55,702 nt of DNA, taken from Candidatus Fermentibacterota bacterium (GTDB lineage Bacteria; JAFGKV01). The stretch covers positions 1 to 55,702 of the forward strand of contig JAFGKV010000324.1 in assembly GCA_016928395.1 (NCBI GenBank), written 5' to 3'. Below, in pieces: positions 9,103 to 18,649 of this stretch (position 1 is the first letter of the stretch; each line of letters starts with the position of its first letter). The notes under the pieces were generated by a model. It did no database searches, was not told the DNA's origin, and saw nothing but the letters and a program-made list of their open reading frames with translations. A program made the position numbers and the translations under genes.

Positions 9103-9464
9103 TTGATACCCGTCGTCGGGAACGGTTGGCTGCGCTCTTCCGCCAGGAAATCGCCGATATCATCGAACATCGCCTGTCCGATCCGCGGCTGGGATTTGTG
9201 TCGGTGACGTCGGTCCAGGTCTCAGCCGACCTGGGCGCGGCCAAAGTCTTCGTGTCGGTGTACGGTGACGAGGATGCTACTCGAGAGGCCTTGGCAACAC
9301 TCACCCGCGCAGCATCGTTTATCCGGGGTGAAGTGGCCAAGCGGGTTCGCCTCCGCCAGATGCCTACGCTTCGGTTCCTGGAGGACGATTCCCTTCGGTA
9401 CGGCGCCAAAGTCGACCGGCTTCTGCAGGAGTGGCGCGGCGAATCGCCGGAGGCTGCAGACTAG
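9099..9464 (+). CDS. rbfA: 30S ribosome-binding factor RbfA
   Basis: KH-fold factor that binds immature 30S subunits and helps 16S rRNA 5'-end maturation. It has 121 residues, normal for the family. The motifs IADIIEHRLSDPRLGFVSVT and the FIRGEVAKRVRLRQMPTLRF helix-turn region are typical, with the C-terminal Asp/Asp-Ser motif (LEDDSLRYG). The ATG overlaps the upstream stop; an in-frame GTG 6 nt earlier is less likely. Confidence 0.95.
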   Translation: MIDTRRRERLAALFRQEIADIIEHRLSDPRLGFVSVTSVQVSADLGAAKVFVSVYGDEDATREALATLTRAASFIRGEVAKRVRLRQMPTLRFLEDDSLRYGAKVDRLLQEWRGESPEAAD

Positions 9465-9479
9465 GCGAGGAACGATCCG

Positions 9480-10364
9480 CTGGATGGCATCATTTCGATC
9501 AGGAAACCCCGTGGGCCCACGTCCCACGATGTCGTGCGGGCCGTCAGGCGCCTTGTTCCGGGGACGAAAGTCGGGCACGCCGGTACGCTGGATCCGGCTG
9601 CCGATGGCGTTGTCGTGGTGTGTCTTGGCGCGTACACTCGGCTGGCAGCGCTTTTCCAGGCTACCCCGAAGGAGTACGAAGGGGTCGTGCTTTTCGGCAG
9701 GTCTACCGACACATTAGACCTTCAGGGACGAACCATCCTCCGTTGCTATGTGCCTGAGGATCTGCCTCAGCGCGTTGCCGCGGCTCTTCCCGCATTTTGC
9801 GGCGGCTACCTGCAGGAGGTACCTCGGTACTCGGCCGCGAAGCATGGTGGCGTTGCGTTTCACCGTCTCGTACGGAAAGGCATGGAGACTCCCCTCCGTC
9901 GCAAGTGGGTGGAGCTTCACAGGGCAGAGGTGTTGCCGGACTGCAGATCTCGCCGCCGGATTCGGTTCAAGCTGGTGACTGGCTCAGGTTTCTATGTGCG
10001 GGCGTGGGCCAAGGATCTGGGAGATGCCCTGGGTATCCCAGCTCTCCTGGCGCGGTTGACGCGAACACGCGTTGGCTCCTACCGAATGGAGACCTCGGTG
10101 GCGTTGGAGGAGCTGGAGAGAGGCTCTCTAGCGCGTCACATTCTCAGGGACGCGGCCGCGATCCCATGGGTGCCCGTCGTGAATGCCGATGACGATGCCT
10201 TTGACCGGCTGTGCCATGGGCAGGCTCAGGAGCTGCCAGGGGAGCGCTGCGGTGAGACCGCAGCCGTGGTGAATGAGAGTGGGTGCCTGGGCTTGATCGC
10301 ACACGCGCAGGGCTCGGTCCTTCAGCCGTGGATTGTGCTCAAAACCACAGGCCTTGCCCCATGA
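9480..10364 (+). CDS. truB: tRNA pseudouridine-55 synthase TruB (probable CTG start)
   Basis: Converts U55 of the tRNA T-loop to pseudouridine. The catalytic Asp lies in VGHAGTLDPAADG. The first ATG/GTG/TTG start (GTG at 9534) would remove the conserved N-terminal strand and the TSHDVV motif. Upstream in frame the sequence reads LDGIISIRKPRGPTSHDVV, which matches the family start (usually MDGIL-DKPxGxTSHDVV), with CTG at the initiator position. A TAG stop lies six codons before it, and GAGG lies 9 nt before the CTG. I therefore place the start at CTG, giving 294 residues. A base error at the initiator cannot be excluded. The stop overlaps ribF (ATGA). Confidence 0.9.
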   Translation: MDGIISIRKPRGPTSHDVVRAVRRLVPGTKVGHAGTLDPAADGVVVVCLGAYTRLAALFQATPKEYEGVVLFGRSTDTLDLQGRTILRCYVPEDLPQRVAAALPAFCGGYLQEVPRYSAAKHGGVAFHRLVRKGMETPLRRKWVELHRAEVLPDCRSRRRIRFKLVTGSGFYVRAWAKDLGDALGIPALLARLTRTRVGSYRMETSVALEELERGSLARHILRDAAAIPWVPVVNADDDAFDRLCHGQAQELPGERCGETAAVVNESGCLGLIAHAQGSVLQPWIVLKTTGLAP

Positions 10365-11311
10365 CGGGATGTGCGGTGTCGGTGGGGGTGTTTGACGGGG
10401 TGCACAGGGGGCACCAGGAGATTATTCGGCTTCTGGCGGGCCAGGCTGCACGACGGTCGATTCCTTCCGTGGTGCTGACCTTTGATCCTCATCCCCGGCC
10501 CGAGGCTATCGCACAGGAGGGCGGCTTGCTCCTCTCTCCGGATGAGCGAGGGGCGCTGCTGCGGGCGCTGGGAGTGCAGTGGGTAGTGGTGTTGAGGTTC
10601 ACCGAGAGTATCAAGACCATGCCGGCGGAGAGGTTTTTTCACGAGGTGTTGCTTGCCAGGTTGGGTGCACGGGTCGTTATTGTCGGGCCGACGCACCATT
10701 TTGGCTATGGTGGCACCGGGGAGGCGACCCTGCTACGGCGTCTGGGAGCTGCTGCAGGCGTGGACGTTGTGATCGCACCGGAGACCGCCTCGAATGGGCT
10801 GACCATCAGCTCCCGGCGGATTCGATCCTACCTGGCGGCCGGCAGGGTTGTAGAGGCTGCCGACGGGTTGGGGCGACCCTATCGGCTTGATGGGACGGTT
10901 GTCAGGGGATCGGGGATCGGAAGGGAGTTGGGATTTCCCACGGCGAATCTGGAAGCAGCCTCGGGCCGCATTATTCCCGGCGATGGGGTGTACGGGTGTG
11001 TCGCACACCTGGATGAGGGGAGATTTCCGGCCGTGGTGAACATCGGCTTTGCACCGACGATCCGTGGATTGAGGCCGAAGCAGCGACGGGTCGAGGTTCA
11101 TCTCATCGATCATGATGCCGTGCTGTATAGCAGGAGCATCGGTATCAGTTTTTTCGTTCGTATCCGTGAGGAACGGCGTTTCGTGGGCGCTGAGGATTTG
11201 CGCCAGCAGATCGCCGAAGATGTGGGTCGTATCCGCACCCTGACGAACGCGGGAGCGGATCAGAGTTTTGGGAACACCGCGGGGAACAACGACCCTTTCC
11301 CGTTCAGGTGA
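10361..11311 (+). CDS. ribF: Bifunctional riboflavin kinase/FMN adenylyltransferase
   Basis: Makes FMN and then FAD from riboflavin. The N-terminal adenylyltransferase domain starts with GVFDGVHRGHQEI (HxGH-type nucleotidyltransferase motif) and contains the ISSRRIRSYLAAG segment. The C-terminal kinase domain carries GIGRELGFPTANL and the PAVVNIGFAPTIRG loop, with the Glu of RVEVHLIDHD. It has 316 residues, as expected. The ATG overlaps the truB stop. The placement truB-ribF-rpsO is widely conserved. Confidence 0.95.
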   Translation: MTGCAVSVGVFDGVHRGHQEIIRLLAGQAARRSIPSVVLTFDPHPRPEAIAQEGGLLLSPDERGALLRALGVQWVVVLRFTESIKTMPAERFFHEVLLARLGARVVIVGPTHHFGYGGTGEATLLRRLGAAAGVDVVIAPETASNGLTISSRRIRSYLAAGRVVEAADGLGRPYRLDGTVVRGSGIGRELGFPTANLEAASGRIIPGDGVYGCVAHLDEGRFPAVVNIGFAPTIRGLRPKQRRVEVHLIDHDAVLYSRSIGISFFVRIREERRFVGAEDLRQQIAEDVGRIRTLTNAGADQSFGNTAGNNDPFPFR

Positions 11312-11326
11312 TGTGGAGGATTTGCC

Positions 11327-11596
11327 ATGCCGTTGGATCCGTCTCGCAAGCGGGAGATCATCGGGAAGTTCAGGACCCATGAGCAGGACTCCGGTTCGCC
11401 GGAGGTGCAGGTCGCAATGTTGAGCGAGCGTATCAGTTCGCTGACGCAACATCTGATTCTGCACAAGAAAGACAATCACAGCCGAAGGGGGCTCATCAAA
11501 CTGGTCGCCCAGCGACGCCGGTTGCTGGATTACCTCAAATGGAAGGACATCACACGCTATCGCGCCATTATTGCCGAGCTCGGCCTGCGGCGGTAG
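11327..11596 (+). CDS. rpsO: 30S ribosomal protein S15
   Basis: Primary 16S rRNA-binding protein of the 30S platform. The 89-residue length and the motifs [31 protein letters not shown] and RRRLLDYLK are characteristic. GGAGG lies 6-10 nt before the ATG. It sits between ribF and pnp, the usual order; rpsO-pnp are often regulated together. Confidence 0.98.
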   Translation: MPLDPSRKREIIGKFRTHEQDSGSPEVQVAMLSERISSLTQHLILHKKDNHSRRGLIKLVAQRRRLLDYLKWKDITRYRAIIAELGLRR

Positions 11597-11605
11597 AGGA
11601 GAATC

Positions 11606-13786
11606 ATGGAAACAGTACGGATTGAGTTGGCGGGACGAGAGCTGTCCATCGAGACCGGGCGCGTCGCCCGCCAGGCGGATGGAGCGGTCATCGTGCGATA
11701 TGGAGAGACCATGATCCTCGTTGCCTGTGTCGCAGCGGACAAGGATGTGGAGAATCAGGATTTCTTTCCTCTCACGGTGGATTATCGTGAAAAGTCATAT
11801 GCCGTCGGGCGGATTCCCGGTGGGTTTTTCAAGCGTGAGGGCAAGCCCAAGGACGCGGAAGTCCTGAGTGCCCGGCTCATCGACAGGCCCATTCGGCCCC
11901 TTTTCGCCGAGGGTTTTCGACGAGAGACGCAGATATACTGCACCGTTCTCTCATCAGACCAGGAGAATCCCGCGGGAATTCTCGGCATCATCGGCGCCTC
12001 GGCAGCGTTGAGCGTCAGTTCGATACCCTTTCTTGGCCCGATTGCGGCAGTGCGCATCGGCATGATCGACGGGGAGTTCGTGCTTAATCCGACCTTCTCG
12101 CAGCAAGAGGAGAGCGCACTGGATCTGGTCGTCGCAGGCTCAAAGGACGCTCTGGTCATGGTCGAGGGTGGAGCTCGGGAGGTGAGCGAGAAGGATCTGG
12201 CGGGTGCTTTGGCGTTCGCCCAGGGTCCGATCAGTGATCTTGTGGCGCTCCAGGAAGAGCTGGTGGCCCGCGTCGGGAAACCCAAGATGAGCGTCGTCGC
12301 GGTCGGTCCTGCTCCCGAACTTAAGGATCGAGTTCTTGCGCTGGCATCCGTGGGCATGCGCGAGGCGATCGCTATACGAGACAAGGCTGCGCGCCGGGCT
12401 TCGTTGGACACCGTGCGTGAGTCTGTACAGACTGCCCTTGAGACTGAGTTCCCCGAATCAGAGCGGCTCATCGCCCAGATTCTGGGCGAGTTGGAGTACG
12501 ACATGGTGCGACGAATGATCGTCGAGGATCATGTCCGGTTGGATGGGCGTGGCTCAGATGACATTCGGCCCATCACCTGCGAGATCGGAATCTTGCCGCG
12601 CGTCCACGGCTCGGCGCTCTTCACCCGGGGACAGACCCAGGCGTTGGCGACGGTCACTCTGGGAACCAAGGTCGACGAGCAGAAGATTGAGGACCTGGAG
12701 GGGGAGAGCTACAAGAGCTACATGCTCCATTACAACTTCCCGCCCTACAGTGTGGGAGAGGCACGGCCGAGCCGGGGCCCCGGCCGTCGCGAGATCGGCC
12801 ACGGGATGCTGGCCGAGCGGGCCATCGAGCCGACGATCCCCAGCGAGGACGTGTTTCCTTACACGGTGCGCATCGTGTCCGACATCCTGGAAAGCAATGG
12901 CTCGTCATCCATGGCCACCGTATGTGCGGGATCATTGGCTCTTCTGGATGCCGGCGTACCGGCTCGTGCCGGTACGGCAGGGATTGCCATGGGGCTCATC
13001 AAGGAGGGCGGGCGTTCCGTGATCCTCACCGACATCCTTGGTGATGAGGATCACCTCGGCGATATGGATCTGAAGGTCGCGGGCACTCGTGACGGCATCA
13101 CCGCCTGCCAGATGGACATCAAGATCACCGGCATTGGAGTCGAAGAGATTGCCGAAGCGCTGGACAAGGCGCGCACGGCCAGACTGAAGATCCTCGAGAT
13201 CATGAATGCCACTATCTCCGAACCGCGACCGAAGATGTCGCCCTATGCGCCTCGGATCACCATCTTGAAGGTCAGGGTGTCGAAGATCGGTGAGATTATC
13301 GGCCCGGGTGGCAAGAACATCAGGCAGATCACCGAAGAGACCGGCGCCAAGATCGATATTGAGGATGACGGCCGCGTCATCATCGCTGCAGTGGATGAGG
13401 AGTGCAGCAATAAGGCGCGCGAGTGGATCGAGCGGATCGTCCAGGAGGCCGAAGTCGGGAAGACCTACACCGGCAAGGTGAAGCGTATCACCAATTTCGG
13501 CGCCTATGTTGAGTATCTTCCCGGCAAGGAGGGCCTGGTTCACATCTCCCAACTGGAGCACTACCGTGTCGGCAAAGTCGAAGACGTGGTCCAGGAAGGT
13601 GAAGAGATCACCGTCCAGTGCATCGGAATCGATGAGATGGGCAGGGTCGACCTCAGCAGGAAGGCACTGCTTCCCCGACCCGCGGATGCTCCCGAGGATT
13701 CTCCGCGCCCGGAGCGTCGAGGCCCCAGGCCTGGCGGTGATCGCGGGCGAAGGCCGGGTGGCGATCGCGGTCCCCGGCGCCGATAA
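11606..13786 (+). CDS. pnp: Polyribonucleotide nucleotidyltransferase (PNPase)
   Basis: Phosphorolytic 3'-5' exoribonuclease of the RNA degradosome, 726 residues. Two RNase PH-like domains flank the alpha-helical linker. The second, active one includes RGQTQALATVTLG, GPGRREIGHGML and the DGITACQMDIK region with the metal-binding Asp residues. A KH domain (IIGPGGKNIRQITEETGAKI) and an S1 domain (GKVKRITNFGAYVEYLPGKEG) follow. The tail is Arg/Gly/Pro-rich and probably disordered, as in many PNPases. The start has GAGGAG upstream and lies 9 nt after rpsO. Confidence 0.97.
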   Translation: METVRIELAGRELSIETGRVARQADGAVIVRYGETMILVACVAADKDVENQDFFPLTVDYREKSYAVGRIPGGFFKREGKPKDAEVLSARLIDRPIRPLFAEGFRRETQIYCTVLSSDQENPAGILGIIGASAALSVSSIPFLGPIAAVRIGMIDGEFVLNPTFSQQEESALDLVVAGSKDALVMVEGGAREVSEKDLAGALAFAQGPISDLVALQEELVARVGKPKMSVVAVGPAPELKDRVLALASVGMREAIAIRDKAARRASLDTVRESVQTALETEFPESERLIAQILGELEYDMVRRMIVEDHVRLDGRGSDDIRPITCEIGILPRVHGSALFTRGQTQALATVTLGTKVDEQKIEDLEGESYKSYMLHYNFPPYSVGEARPSRGPGRREIGHGMLAERAIEPTIPSEDVFPYTVRIVSDILESNGSSSMATVCAGSLALLDAGVPARAGTAGIAMGLIKEGGRSVILTDILGDEDHLGDMDLKVAGTRDGITACQMDIKITGIGVEEIAEALDKARTARLKILEIMNATISEPRPKMSPYAPRITILKVRVSKIGEIIGPGGKNIRQITEETGAKIDIEDDGRVIIAAVDEECSNKAREWIERIVQEAEVGKTYTGKVKRITNFGAYVEYLPGKEGLVHISQLEHYRVGKVEDVVQEGEEITVQCIGIDEMGRVDLSRKALLPRPADAPEDSPRPERRGPRPGGDRGRRPGGDRGPRRR

Positions 13787-13795
13787 TCGACCGAC

Positions 13796-15094
13796 GTGAC
13801 CGCTACCGGTATCAGCCGAGTCGTACTCGCCAACGGCGTCACAGTCGTCTGCGAGCCGATGGACCACGTTCGAAGCGCTGCCGTGGGTCTTTGGGTTGAA
13901 GCCGGAGGATTGTTCGAGGAGGAGCATGAACACGGTATCGCGCACCTCCTCGAACACCTGGTCTTCAAGGGGACTCGGCGGCGGACGGCCAGAGAATTGG
14001 CCCGTGCGATTGAGGGGCATGGCGGGAATCTCGGTGCGTTCACCGAGAAGGAGTTCTGCTGCTATTATGCCGTTGTGCTCGACGACCATCTTGAGATTGC
14101 GGTGGACGTACTCTGCGACCTGATCCTCAACTACCTCTTTGATGAATCTCAGCTCGCCAAGGAGAAGGGCGTCATCCTTGAAGAGATCAGTGATCTTGAG
14201 GATACCCCCGAGGACCTGGTGCACGACCTCTTGGCCGAGGGCTTGTGGCCCGATCATCCTATCGGCACAGGCCTGCTGGGTAGTCGGGAGTCGGTTGTTG
14301 CCTTCACTGGTGAGGACATTCGTGCCTTCTGGAGGCGTCGCTACGCGCCTTCAACCCTTACCGTGGCCGCGGCGGGCAGTATAGATCCCACCCAGTTGCG
14401 AGGCCTTTTCGAACGGTGGCTGGTGTTCGAAGACAACGGTGCTCCTCGAGGAGCACCGCCGGCTTTGCCGACTTTTCAGCGTCGCACCGTGATCGCCCAG
14501 CGGTCTCTTGCCCAGGTTCATCTCCTCATGGGCGCGCGCACGGCCGGAGCGGTGTCCCAATCGCGTTTTCCACTTCTGGTGTTCAATGCTGCCCTTGGGG
14601 GTGGAATGGGTTCGCGGCTGTTTCAGACCATTCGCGAGACCCACGGCCTGGTGTACTCCGTCTACTCCCAGGTGGCGCAGATGCGGGACACGGGGATGCT
14701 GGGAGTCTACTTGGCCACAGATCCATCGAATCTGGGCGAGGCATCTGCGTTGCTTTCCCATGAACTTGGCGCGGTTTGTGCCGAGGGGATCACGGCCGAG
14801 GAACTGGGCGAGGCGAAGGAACAGATCAAGGGGGCTCTCGTGCTTTCGCAGGAAAGTACATCGGCCAGGATGACCCGGCTGGCCACCCACCAGGCATACT
14901 TCGGCCTCTATATGGACCTTGACGAGACCATCGCGGCTATCGACGCCGTCCGGGGCGAAGAGGTAATCGAGATGGCTCGGAGCCTGTTCTGGCAGCAGGA
15001 ACCAACAGTCGCCTTGGTCGGGCCAGTAGGTGAGGAGCCGTGCTCTCTTCGGGAGGAGCTCACCCGATCCCGAGAGGCTGGCCGGCAGGTCTGA
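13796..15094 (+). CDS. M16-family zinc metallopeptidase (mitochondrial processing peptidase-like)
   Basis: Peptidase of the pitrilysin/MPP-beta family, 432 residues. The inverted zinc motif HxxEH is present as HLLEH (in HGIAHLLEHLVFKGT), with the downstream Glu in VILEEI, so the active site is intact. A second, inactive M16 domain follows, with the substrate-binding GGMGSRLFQTIRETHGLVYS. Such single-chain peptidases often follow pnp and are found in cytoplasm or periplasm. No signal peptide is seen here. The GTG lies 9 nt after pnp, so it is probably the last gene of the operon. Confidence 0.93.
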   Translation: MTATGISRVVLANGVTVVCEPMDHVRSAAVGLWVEAGGLFEEEHEHGIAHLLEHLVFKGTRRRTARELARAIEGHGGNLGAFTEKEFCCYYAVVLDDHLEIAVDVLCDLILNYLFDESQLAKEKGVILEEISDLEDTPEDLVHDLLAEGLWPDHPIGTGLLGSRESVVAFTGEDIRAFWRRRYAPSTLTVAAAGSIDPTQLRGLFERWLVFEDNGAPRGAPPALPTFQRRTVIAQRSLAQVHLLMGARTAGAVSQSRFPLLVFNAALGGGMGSRLFQTIRETHGLVYSVYSQVAQMRDTGMLGVYLATDPSNLGEASALLSHELGAVCAEGITAEELGEAKEQIKGALVLSQESTSARMTRLATHQAYFGLYMDLDETIAAIDAVRGEEVIEMARSLFWQQEPTVALVGPVGEEPCSLREELTRSREAGRQV

Positions 15095-15391
15095 CACTCG
15101 CGCAGTCCGCTGCGTGTGGTGCTCGCTTCGTCCCCGGTTCTCAGCCGTCGGTGATCGGTTACCCGCAGGGTGCGCGCGGAGCCACGCGCTCCCCACCGGG
15201 GCAGTGTCGCGAGGAAATACCGTCGTCGACGATGGCGTGTCTCCTGGGTCGCGGACGTCTGCCGATCCGGTGGTGCTGACGCCCTTGGGGCTTGGGAACG
15301 GACGTGGCCGTTCTGCAGAACCTGCCACGTGCCCGACGGGAGCGGAAATGCCGCTCCGATTTCCCGGCGTCAGTGGAGGGGATTCGGCATA
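15095..15391. other. Non-coding gap after the pnp operon
   Basis: Nearly 300 bases without a convincing gene. Short frames cross it on both strands, but their composition looks random. GCGGAAATGCCGC (near 15340-15352) can form a short hairpin about 40 nt before the next gene, with no T-run. It may separate the translation operon from the membrane-protein gene. Confidence 0.35.
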
Positions 15392-16438
15392 ATGCGTTGC
15401 GGCTACCGATTCATTCGCAATACCCAGGCTGGTGACTATCTCGACGACCTGCTGGTTTCCGCCGTGTGCGCCATTCTCAGCATTCGATTCATCCTGCACG
15501 TCACAGGCTACCCCACGGTGGGCGGCGAGCACCTTCATGTCGCCCACCTGCTGTGGGGCGGCCTGCTCATGCTCGTCGCCATCGCGCTGCTGCTCTCCTT
15601 TCTGAGCCGTACGACCGTGCGCCTGGCCGCCATAGTAGGCGGGATTGGTTTCGGCGCCTTCATTGACGAGATAGGCAAGTTCGTCACCCACGACAACGAC
15701 TACTTCTACGAGCCTGCCGCAGCTATCATGTACGCCACTTGTGTGCTCTTCTACCTCACCGGGCGGCTGGTGCTCAGCCGCCGCGACTACTCGGCCACCG
15801 AATACCTGGTGAACGCCCTCAGAGAGACTGAGGAGCTGGCCGTAGAGGATCTTGACCTTGAGGAACATGAGCGCGCGATGCGCCATCTGGAGAGAAGCGA
15901 TCCCCTCCATCCCCTAACCCCAGCGTTGCGGGCGATTGTGGCTGGTGCCCGGCTTTCCCCCCTGAGACAGCCAGGCAGAGCGATGCGGTTTCGAAGGTGG
16001 GTCGCCCGCATGCATCGCAGGGTTGTCGGTCTTCAGGTCTTTCCCACGGTGTTGATCCTCTTTTTCGTAGCCCAATTGGCCGTGAAACTCGGCTATGCCT
16101 TCACTCTGGCATTCCTTTGGGGGGTCGATGAGCGTGTCATCCTCGAAGGGCGTTTGATGAGCCATCTCGCAGGCCGCGTTCATGATCTCAGCTTCGCACA
16201 TACCGCGAAGATCTTCATGGGCTTCGTCGAGGGCATCTTCATTCTCCTGGGTATCGTCCGGATGAGGAGGTCTCGGGTCGAGGCGTTTCGCCTATTCCGT
16301 ACTTCGATCCTCGTGAACATATTCCTCACCCAGGTGTTTGTGTTCGCCGGTCAGCAGTTTGGTGCCCTGACGGGATTGCTGTTCAACCTTTTGGTACTGG
16401 GAGCCCTGAACTACCTCATAGAGAGGGAAGGGGCTTGA
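15392..16438 (+). CDS. Polytopic membrane protein of unknown function
   Basis: A 348-residue protein with about eight hydrophobic helices: four in the first 130 residues, then a charged cytoplasmic-looking middle (EETEELAVEDLDLEEHERA), then four more. The motif FGAFIDEIGKFVTHDNDYFY between early helices, with conserved-looking acidic residues, resembles a family of bacterial hypothetical membrane proteins, but I cannot name a function. The ATG has GGAGG about 12 nt upstream. The frame runs 74 codons further upstream without signal, and I leave that out. Confidence 0.65.
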   Translation: MRCGYRFIRNTQAGDYLDDLLVSAVCAILSIRFILHVTGYPTVGGEHLHVAHLLWGGLLMLVAIALLLSFLSRTTVRLAAIVGGIGFGAFIDEIGKFVTHDNDYFYEPAAAIMYATCVLFYLTGRLVLSRRDYSATEYLVNALRETEELAVEDLDLEEHERAMRHLERSDPLHPLTPALRAIVAGARLSPLRQPGRAMRFRRWVARMHRRVVGLQVFPTVLILFFVAQLAVKLGYAFTLAFLWGVDERVILEGRLMSHLAGRVHDLSFAHTAKIFMGFVEGIFILLGIVRMRRSRVEAFRLFRTSILVNIFLTQVFVFAGQQFGALTGLLFNLLVLGALNYLIEREGA

Positions 16439-16516
16439 CTCATGGGCCGGATGCTGTACCGTTCCTCGCTTCGACGCGCGGTATCGTTGCGTACGATTGG
16501 ACCACGGAGGATTTAG

Positions 16517-18649
16517 ATGCCTGACTTCAGAATACGAGAGCACCCCGTTTTGGCTATCCCTGAATCCCCACCCGTTCCCTTCTTCTGGCAAGGAAGAGAG
16601 CTCTTTGCCCGCGAAGGAGAGATGATCGCCTCGGCGCTCTTCGCCAACGGGATCCGCGTGTTTGGTCACCACACCAAGGACCGCGCCCCCTTGGGTATCT
16701 TCTGCGCCAACGGTCAATGTGCCCAGTGCTCGGTTATGGCGGATGGCTTGGCAGTGAAGTCGTGTATGGTGCCGGTCAAGCCCGGGATGCGGGTCGAACC
16801 GCTAAGTGACAGGCCTTTGCTGCCTGACGTTCCCTTCGAAATGACGTTTCACCCTATCCAGACGGTGGAGGTTGAGTGCCTTGTGCTGGGGGGCGGCCCC
16901 GCCGGTCTTTCCGCAGCCGTTGAATTGGGAAAGGCCGGCGTCGGCGTACTCATCGTGGACGACAAACACGCCCTGGGCGGCAAGCTCGTGTTGCAGACGC
17001 ACAAGTTTTTCGGGTCCATCGAAGCCTGCCATGCCGGTACTAGAGGCATTGATATTGCAGAACGGCTGGAGAATGAAGTCAGAGGGTTCGAGAGCATCCG
17101 TGTTTGGATGGATTCCGTGGCATTGGCCGTGTTTGCCGATCGCAAAGTCGGCGTCCTCCGCCAGGGACACTATGTAGTGGTTCGCCCCCAGGTTCTCCTG
17201 GTCGCTACCGGAGCTCGAGAGAAGTCGCTGGTGTTCAAGGGCAACACCTTGCCAGGGGTCTACGGCGCCGGTGCATTCCAGACCCTCGTCAACCGGGATC
17301 TCGTGCGGCCTTCGGAGCGTCTGTTCGTCATCGGCGGCGGGAACGTCGGGCTCATCGCCGCGTACCATGCCCTCCAGGCCGGCATCGAGGTGGTGGGTCT
17401 CTGCGAGGCGCTCCCCGAGTGCGGCGGCTACAAGGTACACAAGGACAAGCTGCACCGCATGGGAGTCCCCATCTACACCTCCCACAGTGTCGTGTCCGCC
17501 AATGGGAGCAAGGAAGTCGAGTCGGTCACCATCGCGCGGCTCGATCCTTCCTGGCGGTCTATACCGGGCACGGAGAGGACGTTTGCCTGCGACACCATTC
17601 TTGTCGCGGTGGGGCTTGACCCCTGCGATGAGTTCCTCAAGAAGGCCAAGGAGTATGGGCTCCCTGTCTACGGTGCCGGTGATGCCGAGGAGATCGCTGA
17701 AGCCTCCGCGGCGATGTTCACCGGGAAGATCCGGGGACTTCAGATTGCGAAGGCGCTGGGGCGCGATGTCGGTGAAGTGCCGCCCGAGTGGCACAAGACC
17801 GCCGAGGTTCTCAAGTCTCGGCCTGGGGCAACGGTGACCGAGGAGATACCGTCGGAGCGCAGCGGGGTGTTTCCCGTGTTCCACTGCAGCCAGGAAATCC
17901 CGTGCAATCCCTGTACGTCCATATGCCCGCAGCACGCGATCCGTATTGAGGGCGACGAGATTCTGGGGTTGCCAACCTTTGTCAGGGACGGCTGCATCGG
18001 TTGTGAGCAGTGCGTTGCCATCTGTCCAGGGCTGGCGGTGACGCTGGTTGACTACCGCAAAGGCGCCGACGAGGCCACCGTGACCATACCCTTCGAGTTC
18101 ACTCGACAGCGGATAAAGGAGGGCGACACAGTGACGGTGCTGGACACCGATGGCAATGTTCTGGGCAATGTGCCCGTCACCAAGGTACGTGAACCGAAAT
18201 TCGCAGATCACGCGCTCATGGTTCAGGTGAAAGCCCCCGCTGAGTTCGCGACCCTCATTGCCGGCATCAGAGTACAGGAGCCCTGGGTCGGCGAACCCCT
18301 GGAAGAGATGATCGAACGCATTGAGGATGACGAGATCGTGTGCCGCTGTGAGCGAGTCACGGCGGGAGAAATCCGTTCGCTGATCCGGACAGGCCTGCGC
18401 GACCTGAACGAGTTAAAAGGCCTGACGCGCGCTGGCATGGGTGCCTGCGGCGGCAAGACATGCCCCAACCTCATGAAGCGATTGTTCCGGGAGGAGGGCG
18501 TGGCCCTGGCGGAGGTGACAGACCTGACCCAGCGTCCGCTCATCATGGAAGTTCCCCTAGGGGCATTCGCCGGCGTCGTCACGGGCACCGGTCCGGTGAG
18601 GGATGTGCCGCCGATCCACACGGTCGCCGCCCACGAAGGAGGGGTTTGA
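16517..18649 (+). CDS. Multi-cofactor amino-acid dehydrogenase large subunit (HcnA-HcnB-ferredoxin-BFD fusion)
   Basis: A 710-residue fusion. In order: a plant-type 2Fe-2S domain (about 1-110; Cys63, 68, 71 and 83), an FAD-binding Rossmann fold (GGGPAG at 125-130), an NAD-type Rossmann fold (IGGGNVG, about 270), a ferredoxin with two 4Fe-4S motifs (CNPCTSICP and CIGCEQCVAICPG, about 455-505), and a BFD-type 2Fe-2S domain (CRCE and GACGGKTCP, about 610-650). The family includes HcnA/HcnB of hydrogen cyanide synthase, the opine oxidase subunits and the alpha subunit of dye-linked proline dehydrogenases. Electrons from the partner flavoprotein encoded next would pass through these clusters. Substrate is unknown; hydroxyproline, proline or another imino or amino acid is likeliest. 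GGAGG precedes the ATG. Confidence 0.85.
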   Translation: MPDFRIREHPVLAIPESPPVPFFWQGRELFAREGEMIASALFANGIRVFGHHTKDRAPLGIFCANGQCAQCSVMADGLAVKSCMVPVKPGMRVEPLSDRPLLPDVPFEMTFHPIQTVEVECLVLGGGPAGLSAAVELGKAGVGVLIVDDKHALGGKLVLQTHKFFGSIEACHAGTRGIDIAERLENEVRGFESIRVWMDSVALAVFADRKVGVLRQGHYVVVRPQVLLVATGAREKSLVFKGNTLPGVYGAGAFQTLVNRDLVRPSERLFVIGGGNVGLIAAYHALQAGIEVVGLCEALPECGGYKVHKDKLHRMGVPIYTSHSVVSANGSKEVESVTIARLDPSWRSIPGTERTFACDTILVAVGLDPCDEFLKKAKEYGLPVYGAGDAEEIAEASAAMFTGKIRGLQIAKALGRDVGEVPPEWHKTAEVLKSRPGATVTEEIPSERSGVFPVFHCSQEIPCNPCTSICPQHAIRIEGDEILGLPTFVRDGCIGCEQCVAICPGLAVTLVDYRKGADEATVTIPFEFTRQRIKEGDTVTVLDTDGNVLGNVPVTKVREPKFADHALMVQVKAPAEFATLIAGIRVQEPWVGEPLEEMIERIEDDEIVCRCERVTAGEIRSLIRTGLRDLNELKGLTRAGMGACGGKTCPNLMKRLFREEGVALAEVTDLTQRPLIMEVPLGAFAGVVTGTGPVRDVPPIHTVAAHEGGV

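Noticed and set aside
12932-14257. Long antisense frames, here and at 6329-7480, 14351-15910 and 16802-18211
   Set aside because: They are mirror frames of strongly conserved genes on the other strand, a known effect of high GC at third positions.
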